Part shown: positions 1 through 9,242 of the stretch, piece after piece | Numbering within the stretch: position 1 is the first letter of the stretch | Layout of the letters: each line of letters starts with the position of its first letter | Source: CAZUNO01 sp964621445 [NCBI: Candidatus Hadarchaeota archaeon] | GTDB lineage: Archaea; CAYQAE01; CAYVLA01 | Assembly: GCA_964621445.1 (NCBI GenBank) | Contig: CAZUNO010000006.1 | Location: 84,011-148,010 of the forward strand | Direction: 5' to 3' | DNA: 64,000 nt | Notes under the pieces: generated by a model | Told to the model about the DNA's origin: nothing | The model's database searches: none | What the model saw: only the letters and a program-made list of their open reading frames with translations | Program-made: the position numbers and the translations under genes

Positions 1-1058
1 AAACTGACCGCATACCCCTTGTTGATCTCGAGGGTTTCATAGAGGAAACGATAAGGCTCTGGTGCGGGCAGGGATTTCCGGCCAACATGAAGGTAGAGGA
101 TTACTTCGGATTTGAGATCAGGGGGATGTATCATGGGAGCATCGATATCGATTTTGGGCCCATTCCCAGATTTGTGGAGAAAACCCTTCAGGTTGATTCC
201 AATTATGTGACCAGGATCAATCGCTTTGGATACACCGAGAGGCGTTCCAGGGAATACCCAATGCGTTCATATGGCTATACCTCATTTCCGATCACCAATC
301 GTGAGGACTGGCAGGAGATGAAAGGAAGGTATGACCCGCACGACATCAGGAGATATCCAAAGGACTGGGGAAAGGAGCTATTCGAATACTGTGATGAATC
401 TGAAACGCCGGTTGGGCTCGGCCTGGTTTGGGGTCCAGGTAGGGGACCCAAGGGTGGTTACGGTATGGGCGTGGAGCGTTTCCTTCGTACCTTTGTTAGG
501 GACCCGGGAATGATCCACGACATGTTCAGTACCTATGCCGATTTCGTTATTGAGATTTCAAAGCCCATCCTGGAGAGAATTGATTTGGATTATGTCCTCA
601 TTGGGGAGGATGGAATAGCCTACAAGAACGGGCCTCTGGTATCCCCGGATCTATATAGGGGGTTTTACCTGCCCTATGTCAAGAGGGTCCTCGACTTCTT
701 CAAGGATCACGGCGTGGGGATACTTGGAGAATCTGCTAGCGGGGACATAGATCAACTGGTGCCCCTTTTCTTGGAGGCTGGATACAACCTTCTGTGCCCT
801 CTGGAGAGCGCATGTGGGATGGATGCCTTGGAGTTGAGAAAGGAATATGGAAGGGACCTGCTGTTGATGGGGAATATCAGTCGGCAGTCCTTGATGGACG
901 GCAAGGAGGCCGTAGAGGAGGAGTTCAACTCCAAGGTCCCTGATCTTGTGGAGTGGGGCGGGTTTATTCCAACCGTTGATGATATGATTCTACCGGATAT
1001 CTCATTTCAGAGCTATAAGCACTATGTGGATTTGGTAAAGAATTTCCAGGCGAAATGA
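1..1058 (+). CDS. Uroporphyrinogen decarboxylase-like family protein (5' end outside window)
   Basis: The reading frame is open to the left edge (frame begins at base 3), so this gene is partial; the first ATG, at base 87, is internal because the upstream codons read like a URO-D-family N terminus (R-I-P-L-V-D ... E-E-T-I-R-L-W). The visible protein has the URO-D-like TIM-barrel flow: an aromatic/Arg-rich early part, a central D-Y-V-L-I-G-E-D-G segment, and a late M-G-N-I-S-R strand-loop near residue 270 of the visible part. In archaea and bacteria such proteins (COG0407-like) are often not haem enzymes but lie in sugar or methyl-transfer loci; here the following genes are sugar-metabolism types, so a non-haem role is likely. 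The substrate cannot be told from sequence. Confidence 0.75.
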   Translation, partial: TDRIPLVDLEGFIEETIRLWCGQGFPANMKVEDYFGFEIRGMYHGSIDIDFGPIPRFVEKTLQVDSNYVTRINRFGYTERRSREYPMRSYGYTSFPITNREDWQEMKGRYDPHDIRRYPKDWGKELFEYCDESETPVGLGLVWGPGRGPKGGYGMGVERFLRTFVRDPGMIHDMFSTYADFVIEISKPILERIDLDYVLIGEDGIAYKNGPLVSPDLYRGFYLPYVKRVLDFFKDHGVGILGESASGDIDQLVPLFLEAGYNLLCPLESACGMDALELRKEYGRDLLLMGNISRQSLMDGKEAVEEEFNSKVPDLVEWGGFIPTVDDMILPDISFQSYKHYVDLVKNFQAK

Positions 1059-1202
1059 TATCCCCCTCAGGGTGGAAAGATGAGAAGCCCTCGTGAAAAT
1101 GTGAACACCCTAATTGATACTTGGGGTAGGGTCGGGCAGGGCCTTATGTCTAGCAGGGAGGTAATACGCATTTTACTCCTTTTCATGGAGTGATCTATGA
1201 TC

Positions 1203-2657
1203 CTAGATTAATTCGAGATCATATTTTGAGATCTGGGATACTTCAGCTAGCTCTGTGGTGTAATCTCCATATACCATTGCCAGGTGGTGTCCGTAGTCGA
1301 CCTGCCTGTGTATGAATTTCTCCGCATCCGGGATCTCAATACTCACGCTCAAGGAGCAGCCGATGCTATCAAATCCACCGCCATCGATTATCTGGCCCTT
1401 GGTTGCAAGAACTCTGGTTCCCTTGGGGTTGAATCTTGCCAAGGTGACCTCGCGTACTTTGTCCCTGGAGAAATCATACCTGATGGTAACTCCCCATTTT
1501 CCTTTGGTGAACGGTCTTATATTGAAGGGTAAATCGGGTTCCTTTAAACCCTTCATCTTCAAACCAGGAACATCGTGAGTGACTTGCAGGATGCTTCCCC
1601 CTTTATCCTTGAGAATTGGATTGCCCATAAACGCGGACTTTCTTGCGCAGTTCATCAGGACTATCATGGCCATTAACGCGTTTAGATCACCCTCACAGGA
1701 GGAGGGAATTCCTTGGTCCTTCAGTAAAGTGTGGGTTAGGCAGGGAGTGAATCTCTTTTTGGCAGGTAGCTTGCTGGTACATAGGGTGAAACATGGAATG
1801 GTGAAAGCATTACACTGGTGTTTCTGCAAAAGATGCTTTGCCGCTAGATAGGGAATGATTGATTTGATTATATCATCCTTCTCCATGAGAACTTCACCCG
1901 CATTTTCAATCAGGTCCCGAGCCATGCTTGCCGCCTTGTCTTGTTCCTCGTGCTCAACGCGGTTCATTTCCTGGAAGAAATCCTCGAAGGTAATAACCGA
2001 GAAATCAACTCCCAGGTTGCTTTTCAAGAGGTTGAGGTCGCCTATACTGCTGTAAACCCCTGCCGGGTGTTTTAGGGAGCTTCCGGAGACCATGCCCTCT
2101 TTGTAAACCACCAATACCCTTGTAATTGAGAGAGCCTTTCTCACCCTTAATGAGGAGACCAGCCTGTTGAGCTCCGGCCTGTCGAGTGGTGCGTAACCCT
2201 CCAGTTTCTGGTTTCTTAGGTAAGCGGCGATATCGACATTCGTGATTCCCCTTCCAACCATTGCTATCGGTTTTCCGTAGCGTTCGATTCCGGGCACCCT
2301 GTAGCTCAGCAGGAAGAGATCTATGTCTTCGAGTTCCTTTTCTATATCCTTGAATGCCTCCGGCGAAACGGTGAAGGCCTCGCCATACTCAATGTATTCG
2401 GTGTCCAGTACCCTGGCCTCCGGGCCCAGACTTCGGGCAAAACTAGTGAATTCTCCCAGGGACTTTTGGGCATTTATTCTCTCCGCTTCCGGTGATAGTT
2501 CCTCCGGCGTGCCAATTCTACACGGGCCCTCCTGGTCATCACTATGGATCATAGCTCCATATACGGGTTTAACTCCAACTTTCACGTTAATTGGAAATTT
2601 ATCTTCTCTTTCCATCAGTGATCCCATCCTTATAGGTTGAGCGGAGCTGCTATGCAT
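1203..2657 (-). CDS. L-fucose/L-arabinose isomerase-like protein
   Basis: A 484-residue protein with the layout of the L-fucose isomerase-like family: an N-terminal Rossmann-like half, a G-I-T-N-V-D-I segment, then near residues 310-345 a Cys-containing region leading to S-S-C-E-G-D-L-N-A-L-M, where the acidic residues resemble the metal-binding/catalytic Glu-Asp of these isomerases, and a C-terminal V-D-Y-G-H-H-L-A-M-V-Y-G stretch. Family members interconvert aldoses and ketoses (fucose, arabinose or relatives); the exact sugar is unknown. It is transcribed away from the DUF993 gene across a 100-base gap. The start is uncertain: in-frame ATGs at residues 11 and 15 could also be used, and no strong ribosome site decides it. 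Confidence 0.72.
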   Translation of the reverse strand: MHSSSAQPIRMGSLMEREDKFPINVKVGVKPVYGAMIHSDDQEGPCRIGTPEELSPEAERINAQKSLGEFTSFARSLGPEARVLDTEYIEYGEAFTVSPEAFKDIEKELEDIDLFLLSYRVPGIERYGKPIAMVGRGITNVDIAAYLRNQKLEGYAPLDRPELNRLVSSLRVRKALSITRVLVVYKEGMVSGSSLKHPAGVYSSIGDLNLLKSNLGVDFSVITFEDFFQEMNRVEHEEQDKAASMARDLIENAGEVLMEKDDIIKSIIPYLAAKHLLQKHQCNAFTIPCFTLCTSKLPAKKRFTPCLTHTLLKDQGIPSSCEGDLNALMAMIVLMNCARKSAFMGNPILKDKGGSILQVTHDVPGLKMKGLKEPDLPFNIRPFTKGKWGVTIRYDFSRDKVREVTLARFNPKGTRVLATKGQIIDGGGFDSIGCSLSVSIEIPDAEKFIHRQVDYGHHLAMVYGDYTTELAEVSQISKYDLELI

Positions 2658-2758
2658 AAAAATGAACCTGGGTGATGGTTGGCTTATGGAAAAACGATCC
2701 GGAGCATCACGGAAGAATCATGAGAGATTAATAGCCAATATCGAGCTAGAATTAGAAT

Positions 2759-4000
2759 ATGAATAATTACTCATCACCATATCTAACTCAGGATTTCCCA
2801 GACATTGACCTCCAAGACTCCAAGCTAGGAGGAGAAGCTCAACCGGTCAGGGAGGTATATGCTGCGGCACATGTCATAGCTGGGGATGATTATCATTATG
2901 TAGAGGACCAGCCCATTACAAAATCCGATGTAAATTGGAAGGATTCTCTGGATTATAGAAAATACCTATGGGACCTCGGATTTGGTATTGCGGAGGCCAT
3001 GGATACGGCCCAGAGGGGAAGTGAAGTTGATTGGGATATTGCTTCGGAATTGTTGGATAGGACGCTGAAGGCCGCCAAAGGAGATAGAAACAGGAGGGTG
3101 ATTGGTGGGGTGGGGGCCGATCTTGTGGAAAACCCGGAGACATGCACCCTCAATGAGATAATTAACTCGTACGTGAAACAGGCTGAATTTATCCACCAAA
3201 GGGGAGGTGCGGCGATTATTTTCCCAAATGAGATCTTGCCGGATAGATACCCGAGGCCAGAACATTATGTCTCCCTAATTAACGGCATCGTGAATGAGGT
3301 GGAGGGGCCGATTTACCTTCACTGGCTGGGTAAGCAATTTAATCCCAGAATGGAACTTTATTGGGGTCATTCCGATTTATGGCAGGCTGCAAATGAAGTG
3401 GTATTACCTCTGATGGGGAGGCACTCCCAAAAGATAAAGGGAATCAAGCTCTCCACCCTTGATCAGGGATTCGAGGAATGGTTAAGAAAGAAGATAAGGA
3501 AGAATGGCCAGGTTATTCTGACCGGGGACGACCTTAATTTTTCCGCATTGATAGCTGGAAAATCGAGATATGAGGCCGTAGGAGAGTGGTCACCGGTTGA
3601 TGGTATTTCCTATCCGCTAGGCGATTACAGCCACGCTTTGCTGGGAATCTTTGACGGTATTGCCCCCCTGGCTGCAAGAGCTCTCCAATATTTGGCCACG
3701 GGAAATCGCGGCGAGTACCTGAAACTCATGATGGCTGGTCAAGCTCTTTCGAGACGCGTATTCTCCGTTGATAGGCCAGAGCTAACCAGGTTTTACAAGG
3801 TCGGTCTGGTCTTTCTATCCTATATCAATGGACACCAGGGGCATTTCAAGCTCCTTGGGGGCCTTGAAAAGAGGATGGAGTCTCAACACCCCGAGTACTT
3901 TCGTGAGTATCTGGAGGATATCTTCACTCTGGCAGGTAGGGTTGGTATAATTGATGACACTGAGACCGCCTACCGTCGCCTAAGAGCGGTACTTGACTAG
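2759..4000 (+). CDS. DUF993 family protein (dihydrodipicolinate-synthase-like aldolase fold)
   Basis: The 413-residue protein matches the DUF993 pattern as I remember it: A-A-H-V near residue 37, a Y-R-K-Y-L-W-D-L-G-F-G-I-A-E-A-M-D-T-A-Q-R-G block near residues 66-87, P-I-Y-L-H-W-L-G near 184, K-G-I-K near 227, T-G-D-D-L-N near 255 and S-H-A-L-L-G-I-F-D-G-I-A-P near 289. DUF993 proteins are predicted Schiff-base TIM-barrel aldolases found beside sugar isomerases and epimerases; K-G-I-K is a candidate for the lysine. Together with the neighbouring fucose-isomerase-like and rhamnosidase genes this suggests a sugar-acid or deoxysugar breakdown step. The reaction is not established. The N-terminal 25 residues are not conserved-looking. 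Confidence 0.78.
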   Translation: MNNYSSPYLTQDFPDIDLQDSKLGGEAQPVREVYAAAHVIAGDDYHYVEDQPITKSDVNWKDSLDYRKYLWDLGFGIAEAMDTAQRGSEVDWDIASELLDRTLKAAKGDRNRRVIGGVGADLVENPETCTLNEIINSYVKQAEFIHQRGGAAIIFPNEILPDRYPRPEHYVSLINGIVNEVEGPIYLHWLGKQFNPRMELYWGHSDLWQAANEVVLPLMGRHSQKIKGIKLSTLDQGFEEWLRKKIRKNGQVILTGDDLNFSALIAGKSRYEAVGEWSPVDGISYPLGDYSHALLGIFDGIAPLAARALQYLATGNRGEYLKLMMAGQALSRRVFSVDRPELTRFYKVGLVFLSYINGHQGHFKLLGGLEKRMESQHPEYFREYLEDIFTLAGRVGIIDDTETAYRRLRAVLD

Positions 4001-4144
4001 AAAACTTTGGATAATTCACTAATGGAGCTAGAGCAGGTTCTATATCTTTCTGAGGTTGGTGGTGGAAATTTCCCGATAGAGTTTTCTTATCACCATAAGC
4101 TACCATAGCACGACACCGGAGACGAGGGCCCACCGAGGTAGTTA

Positions 4145-5331
4145 TCAACCATTCGAGATGAATATCCAGATTAGGGCTCTGTCCTTTGCTTCTGTGGCTT
4201 CTTCCATGGCCTCGGTAACAATTTCCAGTGCCTGATCCATCCTACCCCTGGCAATTTCGTAGTCCAGTTGCAGGTAATCGGTTTTGGCTTCCGCATAGAG
4301 CTCTTTGGCTTCGATGACGGTTTGTTCCGGCTTGACGATATTCGCACCCATGCTTGATGCGAAGTCAAGGATGCTATGGAAGGTGGAAGTTGAGGCCATA
4401 TACTCCGCGAATTTTGGTTTCACCGTGTTTTTCTTTATGGCCTCTTCAAACCCTATGGTTTCTCGATCCTGGGTGTATAGAAATACGTTGAGGAACATTA
4501 ACTCCCACCATTCACCAGCCTCCTTCCAGTGCCTTCGATCGGTTCTGGGGTGCAAGGCAAATGACCACGTATTGGTGGTTTCAAAATTCCAGGAGATAAA
4601 GGCCGGTATGGTGGGCTCGGCCGGTGGGCCTTTTATACCCGAATCCAGGTGCGGGCTCCTTCCTTGGCGTATACGGGTCTTAAGTCAAAGTAGATGGTTT
4701 CGGTGAAGGCTTTGGTATTTTTGAAGGGGCTGAAAACCGGCGGCATGCCCGGTACCAGTTCCAGCTTTGCCAGAAAGGGCCAACGCCCCAGCCCTTTTCC
4801 CACCGATTTAATGAACCGATCATAGTCCATGGGAAGGGAATCCGAAATGGGACTGGTTGACCATGGTCTCTGGACGTCTCGGTAGTGGCTTCCGACATAA
4901 GCAACGGGAACCCTATCCTCTTCACCCATGAAATCCACCATCATTTCCTGCTGATTAAGTGTAAAGAAATCCAGGCGGGGGCAGTTGAATAGGAGCACGT
5001 CAAAACCGAGCAACTTGTCGTATGTCCTGGGAAAGTATGTCCTGCTCCATCTCAAAAGGAACTCGTCGGAGATATCCTGACCATACGCACGGCAGGGAAC
5101 CAGGTTTACATCCACGGCTGGCTCATCGTTCCCCAGCTGGTTTGGCCAACCCTGAATATCACCCAGTATCAGGGTGTTAAATACTTCTTCCTGGCCAAGG
5201 CTAAGGGGAAAAAGCGATAATAGCAAAGTTAAAAGGAGTATTGTTCGTAGTGCAACTTGCAAGATGCAAAAAAGGGAATTTGAGGGCATAAGACTATAAT
5301 TGGGCCATATTCGGCTTAGGCCAAAGGACAT
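4145..5331 (-). pseudogene. Frameshifted secreted GATase1-like (DUF1355-type) protein gene
   Basis: Two adjacent minus-strand frames (5331-4633 and about 4640-4145) together align along the length of the intact 424-residue protein at 40487-41761. The first part has a signal-peptide-like start, then F-P-R-T-Y-D-K-L-L-G-F-D-V-L-L-F-N-C-P, parallel to Y-F-P-R-S-Y-E-L-V-R-G-F-D-F in the intact copy; the second begins P-A-F-I-S-W-N-F and ends with the same helical tail (A-L-I-W-I-F) but lacks the C-terminal membrane helix. The frame is lost near base 4640, at a run read as ATT CGG GTA TAA; shifting by one base continues the homology. It is therefore a recently broken, C-terminally shortened paralogue, unless the shift is a sequencing error. 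Confidence 0.7.
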
Positions 5332-5486
5332 ATTGATGATCTCTCCCCTTTAGGGGTTGTCGTTGTAATGAAGATCACGCCAAAGTAACAAGGAAATATT
5401 GGGGATAGGTTGGAACTGGCAAGGTAAGTAATCGGATAATCATGAGGTTGAGGCCTGGGGGCATGCTGTCGACTGGAGGAATGGAT

Positions 5487-8174
5487 ATGAACTCATCTGA
5501 AGATATGGTAATTGATAACCTGCGTTGTGAGTACGCCACTAACCCGATTGGAGTCGATATTACGATTCCAGAGTTGAGCTGGACGGTGAGGTCCTCAAGA
5601 AGGGGACAGAGACAGAGGGCTTACCGGGTATTGGTGGCCTCAAGTCGTGAAGAATTAGAGAAGAACAAGGGGGATTTATGGGATTCGGAAAAGGTTGAAT
5701 CCAACCGGTCTACCCATGTTCCTTACAGGGGAGACCCACTAGAGTCCAACCAGGACTACTTCTGGAAGGTGCAGGTCTGGGGGGAACTGGGGAAGGCCTC
5801 AAATTACAGCCCAATTGGAAAGTTTGGCACCGCTCTTTTGACGTCGGGAGATTGGAGGGCAAAATGGGTGGGCATGGGACCATGTGAGGAGCCCCATGGC
5901 AACGATGATTATTATGACGGCTCACCAGAGGAAATCGACGAAGACGCCATTACGGATATCGATAAGGGTTCGGTCCTACTTCGAAAGGAAATATCCTTGG
6001 AAAAACCAGCAAGAAGAATCAAGGTCTTTGTGTGCGGGCTAGGGTTCTATGAGCTAAGCATAAATGGCAAGAGGATAGGAGACAAGGTTCTCAACCCGGC
6101 AAAGACCAATTACCGAGAGCAGGTTCTCTATGACACATACGACGTCACTGATCACATGGAAAAGGGCAAAAACGCGATCGGAGTCCACTTGGGTAATGGT
6201 TGGTTTAATCCACTGAAAAAATACTGGTCATGGCGGATGCAGTGGTTTGGTTCCAAGCGCATGATATTGCAGATGCACATCGATTACCAGGATGGCTCAA
6301 GCCAGGTAGTTATCTCGGATGAAAGCTGGAAATGCACCCACGGACCAATTATTACCAGCTGCATTTATGACGGAGAGAGGTACGATGCCAGGCGGGAGCT
6401 TCCTGGGTGGGATGGACCTGATTATGATGATTCGGACTGGCAAAAGGTGGATATCGCAAATGCACCGGGGGGAAGAATGGTATCCCAGATTATGGAGGCC
6501 ATTAAGGTCATCGAGGTAATCAAACCGGTTGGCGTTAGTAATCCTGAGCCGGGCGTCTATGTGTATGATATGGGTCAGAACTTCGCCGGCTGGGCCAGGC
6601 TTAGGGTCGGGGGTCCCCAGGGGACGGAGATTAAGCTGCGGTACGGCGAGAATATAGACGAGGATGGCGCCCTAGACGTCAAGAGCATGAACCTGGCAAA
6701 GGCCACGGGGACCTATATCCTTAAAGGTGAAGCTGAGGAGATCTATGAGCCCTCTTTTGTCTATTATGGCTTCAGATACGTGGAAATGACCGGATTTCCC
6801 GGCGAGCCGGGGATCGAAGACCTGGATGGATGTGTTGTTCACTCCGCATGTGAACGTACCGGAAGCTTTGAATGTAGCAATGCCCTGATCAATTCGATAC
6901 ACCAGTGTGTTATGTGGTCCCAGCGGAGTAATCTGATGGGTTACCCCACGGATTGTCCCCAGCGTGACGAGCGTCTTGGATGGCTGGGCGATGCGCATCT
7001 CACGGCCGAGGAAGCCATGCTTAACTTACACATGCCGCTTTTCTACAGGAACTGGCTGAGCGGGATTAAGTCGAACCGGGACAAATCGAGCGGAGACATT
7101 CCGCGAATCTCCCCGCGACCTCTCATAAATAGTGGCCAGCCCGACTGGAGCAGTGGATATCCATTGATAGCATGGTACTATTATCTTCACTACGGGGATA
7201 TTCGGATACTCGTTGACCACTTTGAGGCCATGGAGTCCTACGTGAAATATCTCGGGACAACTGCTAAGGACCATATCTTGCCCAAAAGCAGGTACGGGGA
7301 TTGGCTTTCCGTTGCCGAGGGTTGGGAAAGAGGCGATCCGTTGTCAACGACCACGGGGTTCTACTACTACGATGCGGTGCTTGTCTCCAAAATAGCCGGG
7401 GTTCTGGGGAAGGAAGAGGATTCTCAAAGGTATGCGGAATTGGCGGAGCAAATTAGAAATGCGTATAACCAACGGTTCTTCAACCCGGAGAATTCACAGT
7501 ATGGAGATGGAACCCAGTTTTCAAACGCCTTCCCATTATTCCTGGGGATAGTTCCGGAAGAGCATCGAGAATCGGTTCTCCAGGATCTCATTCAAAATAT
7601 CGTTGATGAAAAGGATGGTCATCTTACTACCGGGGTCATAGGCACCAAGTATATGATGGAGGTTCTTACAGATGAAGACCGGAGCGATATTGCATATCTT
7701 CTGGCCACCCAGACCAGCTATCCAAGCTGGATCGATATGATAAAGGCCCGTACAACGCTCTCCGAGCACTGGAATGGGAAAGGTTCCAATAACCACGTGA
7801 TGTTCGGCAGCATTGACACCTGGTTCTACAGGGTACTTGCTGGCATCAATATAGACGAGGATAGTCCAGGTTATGGGAAGGTGATAATCCATCCCTTCCT
7901 CCATTCTGGTCTGACATGGGTTAGGGCCAGGATAGAGACGGTACGGGGAAGAATAGCCGTTGAATGGGAGCGAGGAAAACAATTCTATAAATTGAGAATA
8001 TCCATCCCAGTAAACGCTACGGCTACCGTCTATGTATTGGCAGGGGATGTGAGAAAGGTTGAGGAAGGCGGAAATCCCGCGACCTCCTCTCCCGGGGTTG
8101 AATTCCTTCGTGAGGAGGGAAAGCACTTCGTTTTTAAGGTTGGTTCCGGTAGTTATGAATTCGTCTCCCGGTGA
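5487..8174 (+). CDS. Alpha-L-rhamnosidase, glycoside hydrolase family 78
   Basis: This large protein has the full GH78 order: N-terminal beta-sandwich, a second accessory beta domain with W-R-A-K-W-V-G, the rhamnosidase N domain (G-F-Y-E-L-S-I-N-G), the (alpha/alpha)6 catalytic barrel and a C-terminal beta domain. The signature C-P-Q-R-D-E-R-L-G-W-L-G-D-A carries the general acid Glu, and the late T-T-L-S-E-H-W-N segment supplies the second catalytic Glu. It releases terminal L-rhamnose from plant or microbial glycans. No signal peptide is seen, so it probably acts on imported oligosaccharides. I chose ATG 5487 because GGAGGA at 5475-5480 sits seven bases upstream; starts at 5442, 5463 and 5481 are in frame but worse placed. 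Confidence 0.93.
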   Translation: MNSSEDMVIDNLRCEYATNPIGVDITIPELSWTVRSSRRGQRQRAYRVLVASSREELEKNKGDLWDSEKVESNRSTHVPYRGDPLESNQDYFWKVQVWGELGKASNYSPIGKFGTALLTSGDWRAKWVGMGPCEEPHGNDDYYDGSPEEIDEDAITDIDKGSVLLRKEISLEKPARRIKVFVCGLGFYELSINGKRIGDKVLNPAKTNYREQVLYDTYDVTDHMEKGKNAIGVHLGNGWFNPLKKYWSWRMQWFGSKRMILQMHIDYQDGSSQVVISDESWKCTHGPIITSCIYDGERYDARRELPGWDGPDYDDSDWQKVDIANAPGGRMVSQIMEAIKVIEVIKPVGVSNPEPGVYVYDMGQNFAGWARLRVGGPQGTEIKLRYGENIDEDGALDVKSMNLAKATGTYILKGEAEEIYEPSFVYYGFRYVEMTGFPGEPGIEDLDGCVVHSACERTGSFECSNALINSIHQCVMWSQRSNLMGYPTDCPQRDERLGWLGDAHLTAEEAMLNLHMPLFYRNWLSGIKSNRDKSSGDIPRISPRPLINSGQPDWSSGYPLIAWYYYLHYGDIRILVDHFEAMESYVKYLGTTAKDHILPKSRYGDWLSVAEGWERGDPLSTTTGFYYYDAVLVSKIAGVLGKEEDSQRYAELAEQIRNAYNQRFFNPENSQYGDGTQFSNAFPLFLGIVPEEHRESVLQDLIQNIVDEKDGHLTTGVIGTKYMMEVLTDEDRSDIAYLLATQTSYPSWIDMIKARTTLSEHWNGKGSNNHVMFGSIDTWFYRVLAGINIDEDSPGYGKVIIHPFLHSGLTWVRARIETVRGRIAVEWERGKQFYKLRISIPVNATATVYVLAGDVRKVEEGGNPATSSPGVEFLREEGKHFVFKVGSGSYEFVSR

Positions 8175-8183
8175 ATGGTCTAA

Positions 8184-8375
8184 TCACGGGCATGAGCAAT
8201 CTTCATCCCATAGATAGCTGTCTGGATCCCACCAAGTTGGATAACTGTAGAGTGGGATGAGAAGTTCCAATTTAATTCCGGAATCCAGGGTATAGGCCAG
8301 AACAGGGGCGGCTTGAATACTAACAACTATCATACCCAGAAACATCAAAGCAAAAGTAAGATTTTTGCGATTCAC
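8184..8375 (-). pseudogene. Truncated secreted Spherulin-4-like protein (N-terminal fragment)
   Basis: A GTG start at 8375 with a GGAGG site eight bases upstream opens a short frame: a clean signal peptide (hydrophobic core ending A-A-P-V-L-A) followed by K-L-E-L-L-I-P-L-Y-S-Y-P-T-W-W, the hallmark first strand of Spherulin-4-like/TIM-barrel secreted proteins. The frame then stops after about 36 mature residues, ten bases past the end of the convergent rhamnosidase gene. The family normally runs to more than 200 residues, so the 3' part has been lost. Confidence 0.5.
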
Positions 8376-8713
8376 CGTGTTCTCCTCCCTTCGCATAGGT
8401 ACCATCTAGGCTGTCGAAGTCCCGGTCTTCCTTGGTCTGTTGACCGAAATCCTGGGATGCGTCAGAACGATTTCCTCGAGCCTTTACTGGTAGGTGATCC
8501 AGGACGCTGTGGGCAATCCGAAGGAGCATGGTGTCCAATCGGGTCCAGGGAACTCTGGGCCTTCAGGAAATCCTCCAGGTATTCCCGGGTTTGGATGACC
8601 GGAATTCAAGACACCGATATACACTTTCTGTCACGCTCAAAATCTAAAAAAGATTTCACTGTTGAGAATCATTTACCGGCGAAGCTTGGACGCCTGCGGA
8701 GAGGGTCTCCCCC
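8376..8713. other. Non-coding stretch, no recognisable gene
   Basis: This stretch lies between the truncated Spherulin-4-like fragment and a decayed small membrane gene. Frames on either strand give compositionally odd peptides without family resemblance. I see no tRNA fold, repeats or clear promoter. It may be old gene debris. Confidence 0.4.
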
Positions 8714-9003
8714 GTGCATGTCCTTCGGGCTGTGGGGACTACTTTGGGGTCAGGTATCTTGGGAGCGAGGCCGGGGGTCTCGATTAGGTCGTGGGTGATT
8801 CTGGCCGGCGCGTTCCTGATCGTAGGGATCCTTTCCTTTGTCCTGCCCCGTACTTGCCGGGACTGGCAGATGAGCTGGGTACCGCGGTTCTGGCTCTGGC
8901 GGTTGCCAATATGCTTCTGATAATGCTCGAAAATATATCGCGGAGGAGTAATGAAACTGGGCCCAGGATGCCGTCTCCCATTCTATGGGCGCCGGACCTT
9001 TGA
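8714..9003 (+). pseudogene. Possible frameshifted two-helix membrane protein
   Basis: One frame gives a good transmembrane helix (V-I-L-A-G-A-F-L-I-V-G-I-L-S-F-V-L-P); a one-base shift near 8848 leads into a frame with a short polar turn and a second helix (G-T-A-V-L-A-L-A-V-A-N-M-L-L-I-M-L) followed by a charged tail. Joined, they make a plausible small two-helix membrane protein; apart, neither frame is convincing. No family is recognised, so this is only a structural argument. Confidence 0.3.
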
Positions 9004-9045
9004 CGAGGCCCCCTGTTTTGTATCTAGAGGCGTTGTCAGATCATG

Positions 9046-9143
9046 TGGGCCCGCAGGGATTTGAACCCCGGATTTCCGCCCCGTTTACCCGCTCTTTCCG
9101 CGAGAGCTAAAGGCAGCGTCATAGCCAACTAGACCACGGGCCC
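9046..9143 (-). tRNA. tRNA-Val (UAC) with a 24-base intron in the anticodon
   Basis: The minus strand folds as a class I tRNA: acceptor GGGCCCG/CGGGCCC with A as discriminator, a D arm, anticodon stem CTGCC/GGCGG, five-base variable loop and T arm CGGGG/CCCTG (one G-U pair). The anticodon loop is 31 bases. Removing 24 bases (9084-9107, or shifted by one because both ends read A) leaves the seven-base loop TTTACGG, anticodon TAC, valine. The removed piece has a GCTCT/AGAGC hairpin. A canonical intron after position 37 would instead give anticodon TAG (Leu), which conflicts with the short variable arm. A TATA-like AAAATATTTTT lies about 30 bases upstream (9173-9183). Confidence 0.78.
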
Positions 9144-9211
9144 TTTTTTTGGCAACTTCAAGGGGCCTGTAAGAAAAATATTTTGTTCAGGGCCTTAATG
9201 CTTACCCTATG

Positions 9212-9220
9212 TTTTTATTC
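9212..9220 (+). promoter_or_regulatory. TATA box for the ACT-domain regulator gene
   Basis: A TTTTTATTC element is centred about 27 bases before the ATG at 9243, the archaeal TATA-to-start spacing, and no ribosome site precedes the ATG. Transcription probably starts at or next to the start codon (leaderless). Confidence 0.45.
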
Positions 9221-9242
9221 TAGAAAGTTCTGGTGAATATAG

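Noticed and set aside
9046-9143. Reading the minus-strand tRNA as tRNA-Leu (UAG) with a canonical 37/38 intron
   Set aside because: The variable arm has only five bases, while leucine tRNAs are class II with a long arm; position 37 would also be C.
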